A DNA stretch of 14,267 bases from NCBI GenBank assembly GCA_900551155.1, contig URVA01000030.1, forward strand, positions 1 to 14,267, written 5' to 3'. Positions 1 through 7,638 of this stretch are shown here, piece by piece. Position 1 is the stretch's first letter. Each line of letters opens with the position of its first letter. Under the pieces are notes generated by a model. The model ran no database searches, was not told the origin of the DNA, and worked only from the letters and a program-made list of their open reading frames with translations. The DNA is from an uncultured Eggerthella sp. (GTDB taxonomy: Bacteria; Actinomycetota; Coriobacteriia; Coriobacteriales; Eggerthellaceae). The translations under genes and the position numbers were made by a program.

Positions 1-1686
1 CTTTCCTATTGAGCCACCGTGGGGGATAGGGGTTGTTTTGCCTGCACCTGTCGCGAAACGATTCTGGGTAAAGTAGTGCTCGTCTGGATGGGGGGCGTTG
101 GAACCAGAAGGCGTTTCTATATCGGATTCTTCGCGATCAAAGACAGGTGGCTTAGGAGGCCTTTTCTTGGCAGGGAGAGATGAAGAATCCCATGGGGAGT
201 CAGACGAATAAGCAGAATTACCTGTATTGTTTGCCGCAGGTCTTTTCTGAGACGAAATTACGGGCACTTCAATTTCGTATGTTTGCGATGTGTTGTCAGG
301 CGGAAGTTCGGGACCGCCTTCCTTATGTTCGTTAGGAACAAATGAATGAGCTTTGGAAAACGTTATGCTTGTTTCTGTATATGCAGCAAGTGATCCTATC
401 CCCAGATAATCACGTTCAAGCATAATCGCAAGGCTAAATAGCTGGTCTTTATTCATGCCACGACCGTCATCAGCAACGCAGAGAGCGAGACCCTTTTCGT
501 TTACGTTAAGAGAAATAGTAATGTGGCAGTGCTCGGGATTATGCTTTAGGGAATTGTCTACCGCATTGCGTAGCGCACGCTTAAGAAGGCGTTCGTCTCC
601 GCTTATGGAAAGATGAGCTGCTGCTTCGGCTATGTCTAAGTCGAAATCGACATGATCGTCCATTCCTTGATTAAGGTAGTCCGCTACAACACTGCGAAGC
701 AACTTTGCCAACACGATGGTGTCAATTTTTAAGGGCTGCATATCGTATTCAAGCTGAGTAGCAATATTGAGATCTTCAATTAGGTCGCGAATGCGAACGC
801 CTTGACGCGTGATAATGGCAGCAGATTCGCGCGTGCTTTCTGGAAGGGCAGTGTCGTTTTCGATGCGTTCGGCATGGCCCATGGCAACGGCAAGCGGGGT
901 GCGCACATCATGAGACACTCCCGCAACCCAGTTTTTGCGGGCAGTTTCTTTGCGCAAAAGAGTATCCGATACTGCGTTAATACGATTACCTACTACCCGC
1001 AGCATGCCTCCGAAGCGAACTTTGGCAGGTTTTCCTTGGGCAAGGTTATCAAGCGCATCAAGCATAGGACCAGTGTTCTTAAGTAAGCTTCGTTGGGAGA
1101 GCGCATACAGCAAGAATACAATGAGCAGGTCAATGGTAAATATCATCAAAAAGTAGAGAGGGATGCGCAAGAAAGCTTGGCTTGAAAGCGTGATTCCGAA
1201 GAATACATACTGCGAATCGGGATATCCCATTATGACAAGATCGGAATTTTTCGTCCAAATAAAGATGACATAGTCTGAATAGGCTCGGTCGTGCGAAAGG
1301 ACTGCGATTTCATTTTGCGTAAATGAAGAGGGGAAGTCGCTGGGGGTGTTGAAGCTCCACTCAACTTCGCCCTTTTCGTTAACAAGAAGCGCCCAAGCGT
1401 TTTTTGCAAGAAGTGATTGTTCGATTTCGTTGTCATCGAGCGTCCATGTTCCTTTGTCATCTTGCCAAAGTGAATCCGCGATATTGGAAACATGGATCCG
1501 TCCTTCGCTCTGAGTGGAATTGGGGTCGGTGCCTTCATAGTAAGAGGCGTTTGCTTCGAACAGTGCAATCGCAATATAGAGAAACATATCAACCACAAGG
1601 ATAAGTAGAGCCATGCAGGTAAAAAGACCCACATGCTTTAGGGTAAAAAATCTCCCTTGAGGTTTATTGTTGCTTCGAGAGGTCAT
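1..1686 (-). CDS. Sensor histidine kinase, 3' end beyond window
   Basis: Membrane sensor kinase that should phosphorylate the regulator encoded just upstream. The frame is open from the ATG at 1686 to base 1, giving 562 visible residues with no stop. It has a TM segment at about 15-43, a roughly 130-residue outer domain, a second TM at about 177-199, then a dimerisation domain with the H-box SHDVRTPL (His259). The N-box RNAVDNSLKHN (Asn374, Asn378) and the G1 box DDGRGMN (406-412) follow. Where an ATP lid of about 30 residues would normally lead to the GLGL motif, about 150 Ser/Pro/Asn/Lys-rich residues follow instead, including RPPKPP near 510, up to a possible approach to the G2 box (PHGGSIGK) at the edge. 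The ATG at 1686 is preferred over 1689 because AGAGG lies four bases before it, and the regulator stop overlaps it as TGATG. The outer domain is larger than in classical BceS kinases, which have almost none. Kinase identity is firm; the signal is unknown. Confidence 0.93.
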   Translation of the reverse strand, partial: MTSRSNNKPQGRFFTLKHVGLFTCMALLILVVDMFLYIAIALFEANASYYEGTDPNSTQSEGRIHVSNIADSLWQDDKGTWTLDDNEIEQSLLAKNAWALLVNEKGEVEWSFNTPSDFPSSFTQNEIAVLSHDRAYSDYVIFIWTKNSDLVIMGYPDSQYVFFGITLSSQAFLRIPLYFLMIFTIDLLIVFLLYALSQRSLLKNTGPMLDALDNLAQGKPAKVRFGGMLRVVGNRINAVSDTLLRKETARKNWVAGVSHDVRTPLAVAMGHAERIENDTALPESTRESAAIITRQGVRIRDLIEDLNIATQLEYDMQPLKIDTIVLAKLLRSVVADYLNQGMDDHVDFDLDIAEAAAHLSISGDERLLKRALRNAVDNSLKHNPEHCHITISLNVNEKGLALCVADDGRGMNKDQLFSLAIMLERDYLGIGSLAAYTETSITFSKAHSFVPNEHKEGGPELPPDNTSQTYEIEVPVISSQKRPAANNTGNSAYSSDSPWDSSSLPAKKRPPKPPVFDREESDIETPSGSNAPHPDEHYFTQNRFATGAGKTTPIPHGGSIGK

Positions 1687-2402
1687 CATGCCTCTTTTTC
1701 TACGAGTAGCTTGTATCCTAATCCCTTCATGGTTATAAGCGATTCTGGTTTTGAAGGATTAAGCTCAATTTTTTCGCGAATGCGTCTGATATGGGTCATA
1801 AGGCTTTGTTCATAACCAAATGACGACCCCCAACACTCTTCGCATAGATGATCAGTGGTCACAATGCGGTTAGCGTTGTTCGCCAATATGCGAAGTAATT
1901 CGCTTTCTTTAGCGGTTAAAAAGGTGGGCTCACATCCATCTTTTTGTACCTCAACGTTGTCGAGGTCTATCGTGCAATGCGCCAGGCGAAGAAGTGGTTC
2001 ATCGTCGGGATAGCAACGGCGCAAAACGGCATACATGCGCAAAATAAGTTCTTGCGCAGAAAACGGCTTCGTTAAGTAATCATCTGCGCCAGAGCGCAAT
2101 CCAGTAAGACGATCTGCTGTTTCGTCTTTCGCAGTAAGAAAAATTACAGGCAGAGGACGTCCTGGTGAAAGCGAACGTAAATAGGTACAGAGGGTAAAGC
2201 CATCACCATCGGGCAACATAACATCTAGGATTGCAAGATCGGGATGATATTGCTCGTAGGCGGCTAAGCCGCCAGCAACATCGCTAGCGGTAATTACCTT
2301 ATCGAAACCGTCTGCTTGCAGCACCGTTTCCAGTAAATGAAGCAGTTCGGGTTCGTCGTCTACCAATAGGATTGTTTTGCTATGTAGAGAATCTTTTGCC
2401 AT
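1686..2402 (-). CDS. OmpR/PhoB-family response regulator
   Basis: DNA-binding response regulator of 238 residues, the normal family length. The receiver domain (about 9-125) shows the acidic pair Asp15-Asp16, phospho-acceptor Asp60 in DLAILDVMLPDGDG, Thr90, Tyr109 and Lys112 (TKPF). The C-terminal winged helix (about 140-235) has the typical LTAKESELL start, the recognition-helix stretch SLMTHIRRIREKI and the GLGYKL wing. It overlaps the start of the kinase, so the two are translationally coupled. It lies divergent to the ABC exporter genes, which is the usual place for a regulator that controls such an exporter in response to peptide antibiotics. Its own start has no visible Shine-Dalgarno but has a -10-like hexamer six bases upstream, which suggests a leaderless mRNA. 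Regulation of the exporter is inferred from position. Confidence 0.96.
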   Translation of the reverse strand: MAKDSLHSKTILLVDDEPELLHLLETVLQADGFDKVITASDVAGGLAAYEQYHPDLAILDVMLPDGDGFTLCTYLRSLSPGRPLPVIFLTAKDETADRLTGLRSGADDYLTKPFSAQELILRMYAVLRRCYPDDEPLLRLAHCTIDLDNVEVQKDGCEPTFLTAKESELLRILANNANRIVTTDHLCEECWGSSFGYEQSLMTHIRRIREKIELNPSKPESLITMKGLGYKLLVEKEA

Positions 2403-2414
2403 AGCTGCATTGTA
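2403..2414 (-). promoter_or_regulatory. Probable leaderless -10 promoter of the response regulator
   Basis: Reading the minus strand, TACAAT (2414-2409) is followed by GCAGCT and then directly by the ATG at 2402. This puts a consensus TANNNT -10 box at -12 to -7 if transcription starts on the A of the ATG, the arrangement known for leaderless genes in Actinobacteria. No purine-rich ribosome-binding site precedes the ATG. No convincing -35 was seen at the 17- or 18-base spacing. Confidence 0.5.
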
Positions 2415-2455
2415 GGCGCATTGGCAAGCTGTTTTAGTGCCATTTTCTAAAAGTC

Positions 2456-2471
2456 AGGTAAATGTTAGGTA
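2456..2471. promoter_or_regulatory. Direct repeat AGGTA with 11-base period, candidate regulator site
   Basis: AGGTA occurs at 2456-2460 and again at 2467-2471, both preceded by a pyrimidine, giving an 11-base period in the gap between the divergent regulator and exporter genes. OmpR/PhoB-family regulators usually bind paired half-sites spaced 10 to 11 bases on one DNA face. The match is short and could be chance; the role is inferred from position and spacing. Confidence 0.25.
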
Positions 2472-2504
2472 CCCGCCAGAACGCAGTAAGGAGCGCTTTT
2501 TAGT

Positions 2505-2532
2505 CTTTCTTTAGGCAATTATTTAAAGAAAG
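2505..2532 (+). promoter_or_regulatory. Inverted repeat overlapping the exporter ribosome-binding site
   Basis: CTTTCTTTA (2505-2513) and TAAAGAAAG (2524-2532) are perfect 9-base complementary arms with a 10-base loop. The right arm includes most of the AAAGGA Shine-Dalgarno that precedes the ATG at 2541. In RNA the fold would cover that site; in DNA it could be a repressor or regulator operator. Arms are A/T-rich, so the hairpin would be only moderately stable, and no T-tract follows, so it is not a terminator. Confidence 0.4.
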
Positions 2533-2540
2533 GAATTCTG

Positions 2541-3344
2541 ATGACGAGAACCATAAATCCAAACACCATAGTGGAAGTGCGTGATGTATCGAAATGCTAT
2601 GGCGGAAAGATGGGCAGGCATGGTCATTCGGAAAACATGACACGGGCACTTAATCATGTGAATTTCACGGTAACGCAAGGTGAATTTGTAGCAATTATGG
2701 GTCCTTCAGGTTCAGGCAAGTCAACCTTGCTCAATTGTCTTGCCACTATTGATAGTCCCACCAATGGACACATCATTATTGGTGGCAAGGATGTGGTAGG
2801 TCTTTCTTCAAAGGAGCTTGCCCGTTTTCGCAGGGAAGAACTTGGTTTTGTTTTTCAGGATTCTAATTTGCTCGATACCCTTACGGTTAGAGAAAACATT
2901 GCCCTTGCGCTTACTATTTCTCGTGTGCCTGCGCGCACTATTAACGAACAAGTAGAATCGCTTGCACGTCAACTATCTATAGAACAAACGCTTGATCGCT
3001 ACCCCTATGAGGTATCTGGTGGGCAAAAGCAGCGAGCCGCGGCAGCGCGTGCGTTTATTACAAAACCGCACCTTATCTTAGCTGATGAGCCTACCGGCGC
3101 TCTTGATACGAAATCGGCTCGAGACTTGCTTGATACCCTGGAATTTCTTCACGCTATGGGGGCAACGATTTTGATGGTAACCCACGATTCAAGCGTAGCG
3201 AGTCATAGTGATCGCATTGTGTTTATTCGCGATGGCCGCTTGTGGGGTCAGATGAATAGGGGCGACAACGATCGAAAAACGTTTTTAGCACGCATCATTG
3301 CTGCCACTTCTCAGCTGGAAGAAGGTGATGAAGGTGCTTGCTAA
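2541..3344 (+). CDS. ABC transporter ATP-binding protein, BceA/MacB type
   Basis: Cytoplasmic ATPase of 267 residues that would power the permease encoded next. It shows Walker A GPSGSGKST (54-62), a Q-loop (Gln106 in FVFQD), the signature VSGGQKQR (158-165), Walker B LILADE (178-183) with the D-loop GALD, and the switch His215 (MVTHD). The phrase FQDSNLLDTLTVRENI is typical of the BceA/LolD/MacB subfamily. A short extra loop near 22-35 (GKMGRHGHSENMTR) precedes the Walker A strand. The start is supported by GAAAGGA upstream. Its 3' end overlaps the permease gene by 17 bases. Likely job: export of, or protection against, cell-wall-active peptides, by family and by the adjacent two-component system; the substrate is unknown. 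Confidence 0.96.
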   Translation: MTRTINPNTIVEVRDVSKCYGGKMGRHGHSENMTRALNHVNFTVTQGEFVAIMGPSGSGKSTLLNCLATIDSPTNGHIIIGGKDVVGLSSKELARFRREELGFVFQDSNLLDTLTVRENIALALTISRVPARTINEQVESLARQLSIEQTLDRYPYEVSGGQKQRAAAARAFITKPHLILADEPTGALDTKSARDLLDTLEFLHAMGATILMVTHDSSVASHSDRIVFIRDGRLWGQMNRGDNDRKTFLARIIAATSQLEEGDEGAC

Positions 3345-5445
3345 ATTAGCTTTTGCAAATGTGCGACGCTCCTATAAGGACTTCGCAATCTACTTCTTTA
3401 CGCTACTTATTGGCGTTGCGGTATTTTATGCCTTTAATTCCATTACTGCTCAAGACGCAGTTTTGGCATTTGATACATCGCAGGGCAACATGATTGAGCT
3501 TTTGTCGTATCTCATCAATGGCGTGTCGGTGTTTATTTGTGTCATTCTGGCATTTTTGGTGGTATATGCTAGTCGCTATCTCATTAAACGACGCAATAAA
3601 GAATTTGCTATCTATTTGCTTTTAGGCATGCCAAAAGGTACGTTGCTGCGTTTAACGCTCGTGGAAACTTTGATTGTTGGCCTGGTTTCTTTGGTAGCGG
3701 GTATTGGTCTGGGTTTGCTTATCTCGCAAGGACTTTTGTATGTCACGGCGTTTATGTTTGTGGTAGATATTCCTGGATTCACGTTCTTTGTTGCTCAAGA
3801 TGAGTTGCTGAAAACCGTTGTTGTCTTTTTGATTATTTTCGCATTGGCCCTGTTCTTTAATGTGGGCTACGTCATGAAGGCAAAGCTTATTGATCTTATT
3901 CAATCTGAACGCAAAAACGACACTTTAAAGCTTCGCAGTATTCCGCTTTCGTTTTGTTTGTTTTTGGTATCGTGCGTCGTTATTGGTGTTTCGTATTATT
4001 TGCTTTCCGAAAACGGCATTGTGGTTAATCCTACCTTTGGAGCTGCCACGGCACTTGTTTGTGTGGGTACGCTGCTGTTTTTCTATTCGCTATCGGGCTT
4101 TTTGCTTCGCGTAATTCAATCGATAAAGCCGCTCTACTATCGCGGGCTTAATATGTTCACTTTGCGGCAGGTAGCTTCTCGTATTAATTCGTCGTTTGTT
4201 TCCATGGCGGTAATTTGTATGACGTTGTTTTTAGCTATTACCAGTGTGGCGGGTGGCGTAGGCATTTCGCTTTCTATGCAAAATAGCATGGCGTCTATTA
4301 CTCACTATGATGCGAGCGTGACATCGTATTACAGTGTAGCTTCGAGTCTTGAGGGCAGCGATTATTCAAATGAAGTAAAGCAGCGTTATGAGGCTGTTCA
4401 GAGCTATCTTGAGGACCATGACTACAACATGGCACAAGGAATTGCCGATGATGCGAAAAAACTGGGATTGCCAGATTTTAACAGCGTGATTCGCGAAAGC
4501 GCACAAGTGGATATGTATGATTCTGAGGCTACCTTTGGTCAGTTAGACGAACAGCTTGGCAAGCCCATGACCGACTATGTGGGTGAAGAAATGATAAATC
4601 CTGACTATATCGACCAAACGCTGAGCATAGTTCCCGTCTCTCAATATAATCACGCGATGGAAATCAGTGGACGCCAAGGTATTTCGCTTGGTCGCGACGA
4701 AGCGGTTTTAAATTGCGACACTGATGTCGTTATGGATTATGCACGTGATGTGGCTAAATCGGGGATTACTCTTAATGTATTCGGCCACGATCTAGCGGTT
4801 GATCACGATCTTAATACTGAAACGTTCCAAACAACTTCAATTCCAGGGCAGATGGGTATTCTTATTGTGTCGGACGAAATTATTCCCGATGGCGCAGTTC
4901 CAGTAACTTCAATCCTGAATGTTCAGTTCACCAATAATCCTGGTGCAGAAAAACAATGGAAGGATATCTATGAGGGTATTTCTACCTCTGAAGATCCTGA
5001 AACGTGGCCTTTAAATATGGGTATGACAAAAGAAGAAGTTTTTAGTCAAAACATTGGTCTGACTACCATCATTGCGTATTTGGCAATTTATATTGGTCTT
5101 GTTCTTGTGGTGGCTTGTGCGGCAATTTTGGCTATCCAACAGTTAACCAGCGCAAGTGATAATCGTACGCGTTATCAGTTGCTTAACAAACTGGGTGCGC
5201 CGCGCTCAATGGTTAACGGTGCCTTGTTTAAGCAGATTTTGATTGCCTTTTTGTTCCCGCTTATTTTGGCAATTGCCCACTCTCTTTGCGCATTGCAGGA
5301 GGTGGTAACGCTGGTGCAATTGTTTGGCCATTTGGATATTGGGCAGACAAGTGTAGTAGTGTCGGGAGCTTTCTTGGCGGTATATGGCCTGTACTTCGTT
5401 TTGACGTACGTGGCTGCTCGTGGGGTTATTCGCTCAGATAGATAG
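3328..5445 (+). CDS. BceB-like FtsX-family ABC permease
   Basis: Membrane partner of the preceding ATPase, 705 residues from the ATG at 3328. This start is chosen because GGAAG lies six bases upstream and because it puts the family-typical KLAFANVRRSYKDFAIYFFT at the N-terminus; a start at 3298 would add ten atypical residues. TM helices lie at about 18-38, 63-82, 110-145, 160-185, 207-227, 237-263 and 288-313. A large outer domain follows at about 315-585, then three more TM helices near 590-615, 640-660 and 675-695. The first FtsX core is marked by KRRNKEFAIYLLLGMPKG and the second by NKLGAPRSMVNGALF. Ten helices with a large loop between TM7 and TM8 is the BceB layout, in which that loop senses the peptide. 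The gene ends in IRSDR with no clear terminator immediately after it. Confidence 0.94.
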   Translation: MKVLAKLAFANVRRSYKDFAIYFFTLLIGVAVFYAFNSITAQDAVLAFDTSQGNMIELLSYLINGVSVFICVILAFLVVYASRYLIKRRNKEFAIYLLLGMPKGTLLRLTLVETLIVGLVSLVAGIGLGLLISQGLLYVTAFMFVVDIPGFTFFVAQDELLKTVVVFLIIFALALFFNVGYVMKAKLIDLIQSERKNDTLKLRSIPLSFCLFLVSCVVIGVSYYLLSENGIVVNPTFGAATALVCVGTLLFFYSLSGFLLRVIQSIKPLYYRGLNMFTLRQVASRINSSFVSMAVICMTLFLAITSVAGGVGISLSMQNSMASITHYDASVTSYYSVASSLEGSDYSNEVKQRYEAVQSYLEDHDYNMAQGIADDAKKLGLPDFNSVIRESAQVDMYDSEATFGQLDEQLGKPMTDYVGEEMINPDYIDQTLSIVPVSQYNHAMEISGRQGISLGRDEAVLNCDTDVVMDYARDVAKSGITLNVFGHDLAVDHDLNTETFQTTSIPGQMGILIVSDEIIPDGAVPVTSILNVQFTNNPGAEKQWKDIYEGISTSEDPETWPLNMGMTKEEVFSQNIGLTTIIAYLAIYIGLVLVVACAAILAIQQLTSASDNRTRYQLLNKLGAPRSMVNGALFKQILIAFLFPLILAIAHSLCALQEVVTLVQLFGHLDIGQTSVVVSGAFLAVYGLYFVLTYVAARGVIRSDR

Positions 5446-5483
5446 AGGATTTATTTGTAGTGAGTGGATTTCCTCAGAAATAG

Positions 5484-5531
5484 AGTTCCAGGGGCTAGAG
5501 AGGTGTCCTGAGCATCGAGGTTAATGGAACT
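5484..5531. repeat. Short inverted repeat AGTTCCA / TGGAACT
   Basis: Perfect 7-base arms (5484-5490 and 5525-5531) enclose 34 bases in the gap after the permease gene. The arms resemble half of the GGAGCTCC palindromes just downstream, so they may be degenerate members of that set. The significance is uncertain. Confidence 0.25.
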
Positions 5532-5547
5532 AGAGGAGCTTTGAGTG

Positions 5548-5619
5548 TGGAGCTCCATGGTAGAAGGTATCAAACATGGAGCTCCATGGCCTCGAGACAT
5601 CTCAGGCATGGAGCTCCAT
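5548..5619. repeat. Three spaced palindromes centred on GGAGCTCC
   Basis: TGGAGCTCCATGG occurs at 5548-5560 and 5577-5589, and TGGAGCTCCAT at 5609-5619. Each is palindromic on its own: 10 bases in copy 1, 14 bases (5575-5588) in copy 2 and 12 bases (5608-5619) in copy 3. Centres are 29 and 32 bases apart. They fill the convergent gap between the permease and the transporter genes, where no open frame is evident. Spacers are unrelated to each other. Possible roles are a structured RNA or bidirectional terminator, a protein-binding array, or a REP-like element. No other GGAGCTCC was noticed in the window. Confidence 0.7.
5576..5619. terminator. Long imperfect hairpin between convergent genes, possible bidirectional terminator
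   Basis: Palindrome copies 2 and 3 can pair with each other. The arm ATGGAGCTCCATG continues into GCCTCGAG on the left and is matched by CTCAGGCATGGAGCTCCAT on the right, giving about 19 base pairs with two single-base bulges and an ACAT loop. It begins 24 bases after the stop of the transporter gene on the minus strand. There is no strong T-tract on either side, so it would be a non-canonical terminator or an mRNA 3'-end stabiliser. Confidence 0.4.
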
Positions 5620-5642
5620 AAATCTAGGCGTCAATTTAGCAA

Positions 5643-7592
5643 TTAAGCGCGTGTCTTAGCTTGTTCTTTTTCTTTCTTGTCGGCCTCAACAAGGGATTCG
5701 ATAGAAGCCAAGTTTGCCATGGTGGAGCGAATGATGTCGGAGCGAGAAAGCGAACCAACAAGGCAACCTTGAGCATCAACGACAGGGATCTTTTTAATGC
5801 GCTTTTCTGCCAACATGCGACAGGCATCGTCAAGGGAGGAGCCACTTGGCACGGAAATAGCTCCCTTGGTTGCGATGCGCATTACATTTAAGTCAATCAG
5901 GTCAGCTACGCGCTGCATGAAGTTCTCTGTTTCGGGAATCTGATACAACATGCGGGTAGCATCTAGGACGTGTCCATCGCTGCGACCGATGTATTTCATG
6001 ATGTCGCCATCAGAAATGAAGCCGACAACCTTATTATCTGAGTCCACAACAGGAACACCTGAAGTTTTGTTTGCCGCTAAGATTTGAGCTACTTCACGAA
6101 TCGTATCGGTGTCATGAACAAAATAGGGCTCTTTGTTCATGGCTAAATCAACGGCAATATGATCGTTTGCTTTAGTGGGCATACGTACTGCTTCGATTGA
6201 CGTTGCAAAGCTAGGCTTTCGGTTATCGCGCACGGAAATGACGATTACCAAGAAAATAATAACCATCAGCGCTGCGGTAAAGCAGAATGCAATACGATCT
6301 CCTATCATGGTCTGCTCCAGGGCGGGCATCTCGGGGAATAAGAAAACGGAGGTAGCCGAAAGAGATACCAAAATAGCGGTACCGAGTGAGGCACCTACCT
6401 GGTTCAGGGTGTTTGACAAGGCATTTGCATGTTGGATAACACTATTGTCGAGCGAGTTGATACCCCATGTGTTGATAGGGGTAATCGTGCCAGTAATGCC
6501 GACTGACAAGCAGGTGTACACCGCAATAATGAAGGGGATAGGGGTATCAAGAGAAAAGGCGATTAAGCCACAGCCGCCAAGTAAGAGAATGAACGCACAG
6601 GGGATTATTACCTTGCGGGGGCCGAATTTGTCGAACCAGCGTCCCGCGAAGTAGCCAAGAATAGCACCAATAACTGCACCAGACAGCATAACAAGACCCG
6701 TTTCAAGGGCAGAAATACCAAGCAAATTCTGCAGATAAATGGGCAGCAATACGCCTGTGCCAACCAGCGCAGCTTGAAGCCCTGCAACCACCGCAACTGT
6801 GATTGCGTAATTACGTGTTTTTAAAATGCTTACTTTCAAAAGAGGCACTTCAAGTTTGAGCTGTCTTACAACAAATAAGGTAAGCAAAATAACGCCAATA
6901 ACTATCAAGCTTGCTGGTAGTGCAATAACTGCAGCAGAGGTAATTGAAGAAAGTCCGTAAAGCAGGCTTAACAAACCTAAAGAACATAAGGCAACAGAAG
7001 GCTTATCAAACGAAGTTGGCTCAAATTCACCGTAACTTTCAAGGAAAAGTACTGCGCAGAGCACGATTACGACAGCAAGTGCACAAACTAGCAAGAACAG
7101 TGCGCGCCAACCAACACTGTCCACTAACAAACCGGATACAGAAGGGCCAATTGCGGGAGCGAATCCAATAGCCAAAGAAACGATACCCATAGCACTTCCG
7201 CGTTTTTCACGGGGGAAAATAAGCAGAATTACCGTGAATACCATAGGCATTGCAATGCCCGTTGCTACTGCTTGGCACATACGTCCAATAAGAAGTACGG
7301 CAAATACAGGAGCGATTCCCGCTAGAAGTGATCCAATAGCAAAAGTAGACATGCCGAAAACAAAGAGCTTTTTAGTGGAGAAGCGCCCGATGAGGTAAGC
7401 CGAAAGGGGAATTACTACTGCTTCAACAAGAGAATACGCTGAGGTAAGCCACTGGACCGTGGTTGCATCAACATGCGTGTCTGCCATGATAACGGGCAGT
7501 GCAGGTGAAAGCAGTGTTTGGTTAAGTACAGCAAGTAGCGTACCTGAAAGCAAAATAACAACGATGATAATCTGCTTGCGGGTAAGACCCAT
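5643..7592 (-). CDS. DHA2-type MFS efflux transporter with C-terminal CBS pair
   Basis: Predicted proton-driven exporter of 649 residues. Residues about 8-456 form a 14-TM major-facilitator domain of the drug:H+ antiporter-2 (EmrB/LmrB) type: LNQTLLSPALPVI in TM1, WLTSAYSLVEAVVIPL in TM2, and a motif-C-like GFAPAIGPSVSGLLVDSVGWR stretch near 143-163. After a linker comes CBS domain 1 (about 485-536, ending VGFISDGDIMKYI) and CBS domain 2 (about 568-625, ending VGSLSRSDIIRSTM), then a charged tail. CBS pairs bind adenine nucleotides and often gate transporters or enzymes, so the exporter may sense energy state; that is inference. The ATG at 7592 has a strong GAAAGGAG site. A terminator upstream and the operator-like repeat at 7639-7655 make it a separate transcription unit. 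The substrate is unknown. Confidence 0.93.
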   Translation of the reverse strand: MGLTRKQIIIVVILLSGTLLAVLNQTLLSPALPVIMADTHVDATTVQWLTSAYSLVEAVVIPLSAYLIGRFSTKKLFVFGMSTFAIGSLLAGIAPVFAVLLIGRMCQAVATGIAMPMVFTVILLIFPREKRGSAMGIVSLAIGFAPAIGPSVSGLLVDSVGWRALFLLVCALAVVIVLCAVLFLESYGEFEPTSFDKPSVALCSLGLLSLLYGLSSITSAAVIALPASLIVIGVILLTLFVVRQLKLEVPLLKVSILKTRNYAITVAVVAGLQAALVGTGVLLPIYLQNLLGISALETGLVMLSGAVIGAILGYFAGRWFDKFGPRKVIIPCAFILLLGGCGLIAFSLDTPIPFIIAVYTCLSVGITGTITPINTWGINSLDNSVIQHANALSNTLNQVGASLGTAILVSLSATSVFLFPEMPALEQTMIGDRIAFCFTAALMVIIFLVIVISVRDNRKPSFATSIEAVRMPTKANDHIAVDLAMNKEPYFVHDTDTIREVAQILAANKTSGVPVVDSDNKVVGFISDGDIMKYIGRSDGHVLDATRMLYQIPETENFMQRVADLIDLNVMRIATKGAISVPSGSSLDDACRMLAEKRIKKIPVVDAQGCLVGSLSRSDIIRSTMANLASIESLVEADKKEKEQAKTRA

Positions 7593-7638
7593 ATAAATGC
7601 TCCTTTCAAGTGCGGGGTTGTGCTAGAGGTCAAAAATA

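Noticed and set aside
802..1634. Overlapping open frames on both strands, up to 134 residues, in the left part of the window
   Set aside because: They lie inside the histidine kinase frame, which runs without a stop from 1686 to base 1 and carries the H, N and G1 boxes in order. The others have no recognisable domains.
3298..3330. Upstream start of the BceB-like permease at 3298
   Set aside because: It would add ten residues unlike the family start and increase the overlap with the ATPase; the ATG at 3328 has a better-placed GGAAG.
5548..5619. CRISPR-like array
   Set aside because: There are only three repeats of 11-13 bases, each a full palindrome, with 16- to 19-base spacers and no cas genes. 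This does not fit CRISPR geometry.
6175..7171. Plus-strand open frames of up to 159 residues opposite the transporter gene
   Set aside because: They are antisense to the membrane part of a well-conserved MFS protein and show no domains of their own.
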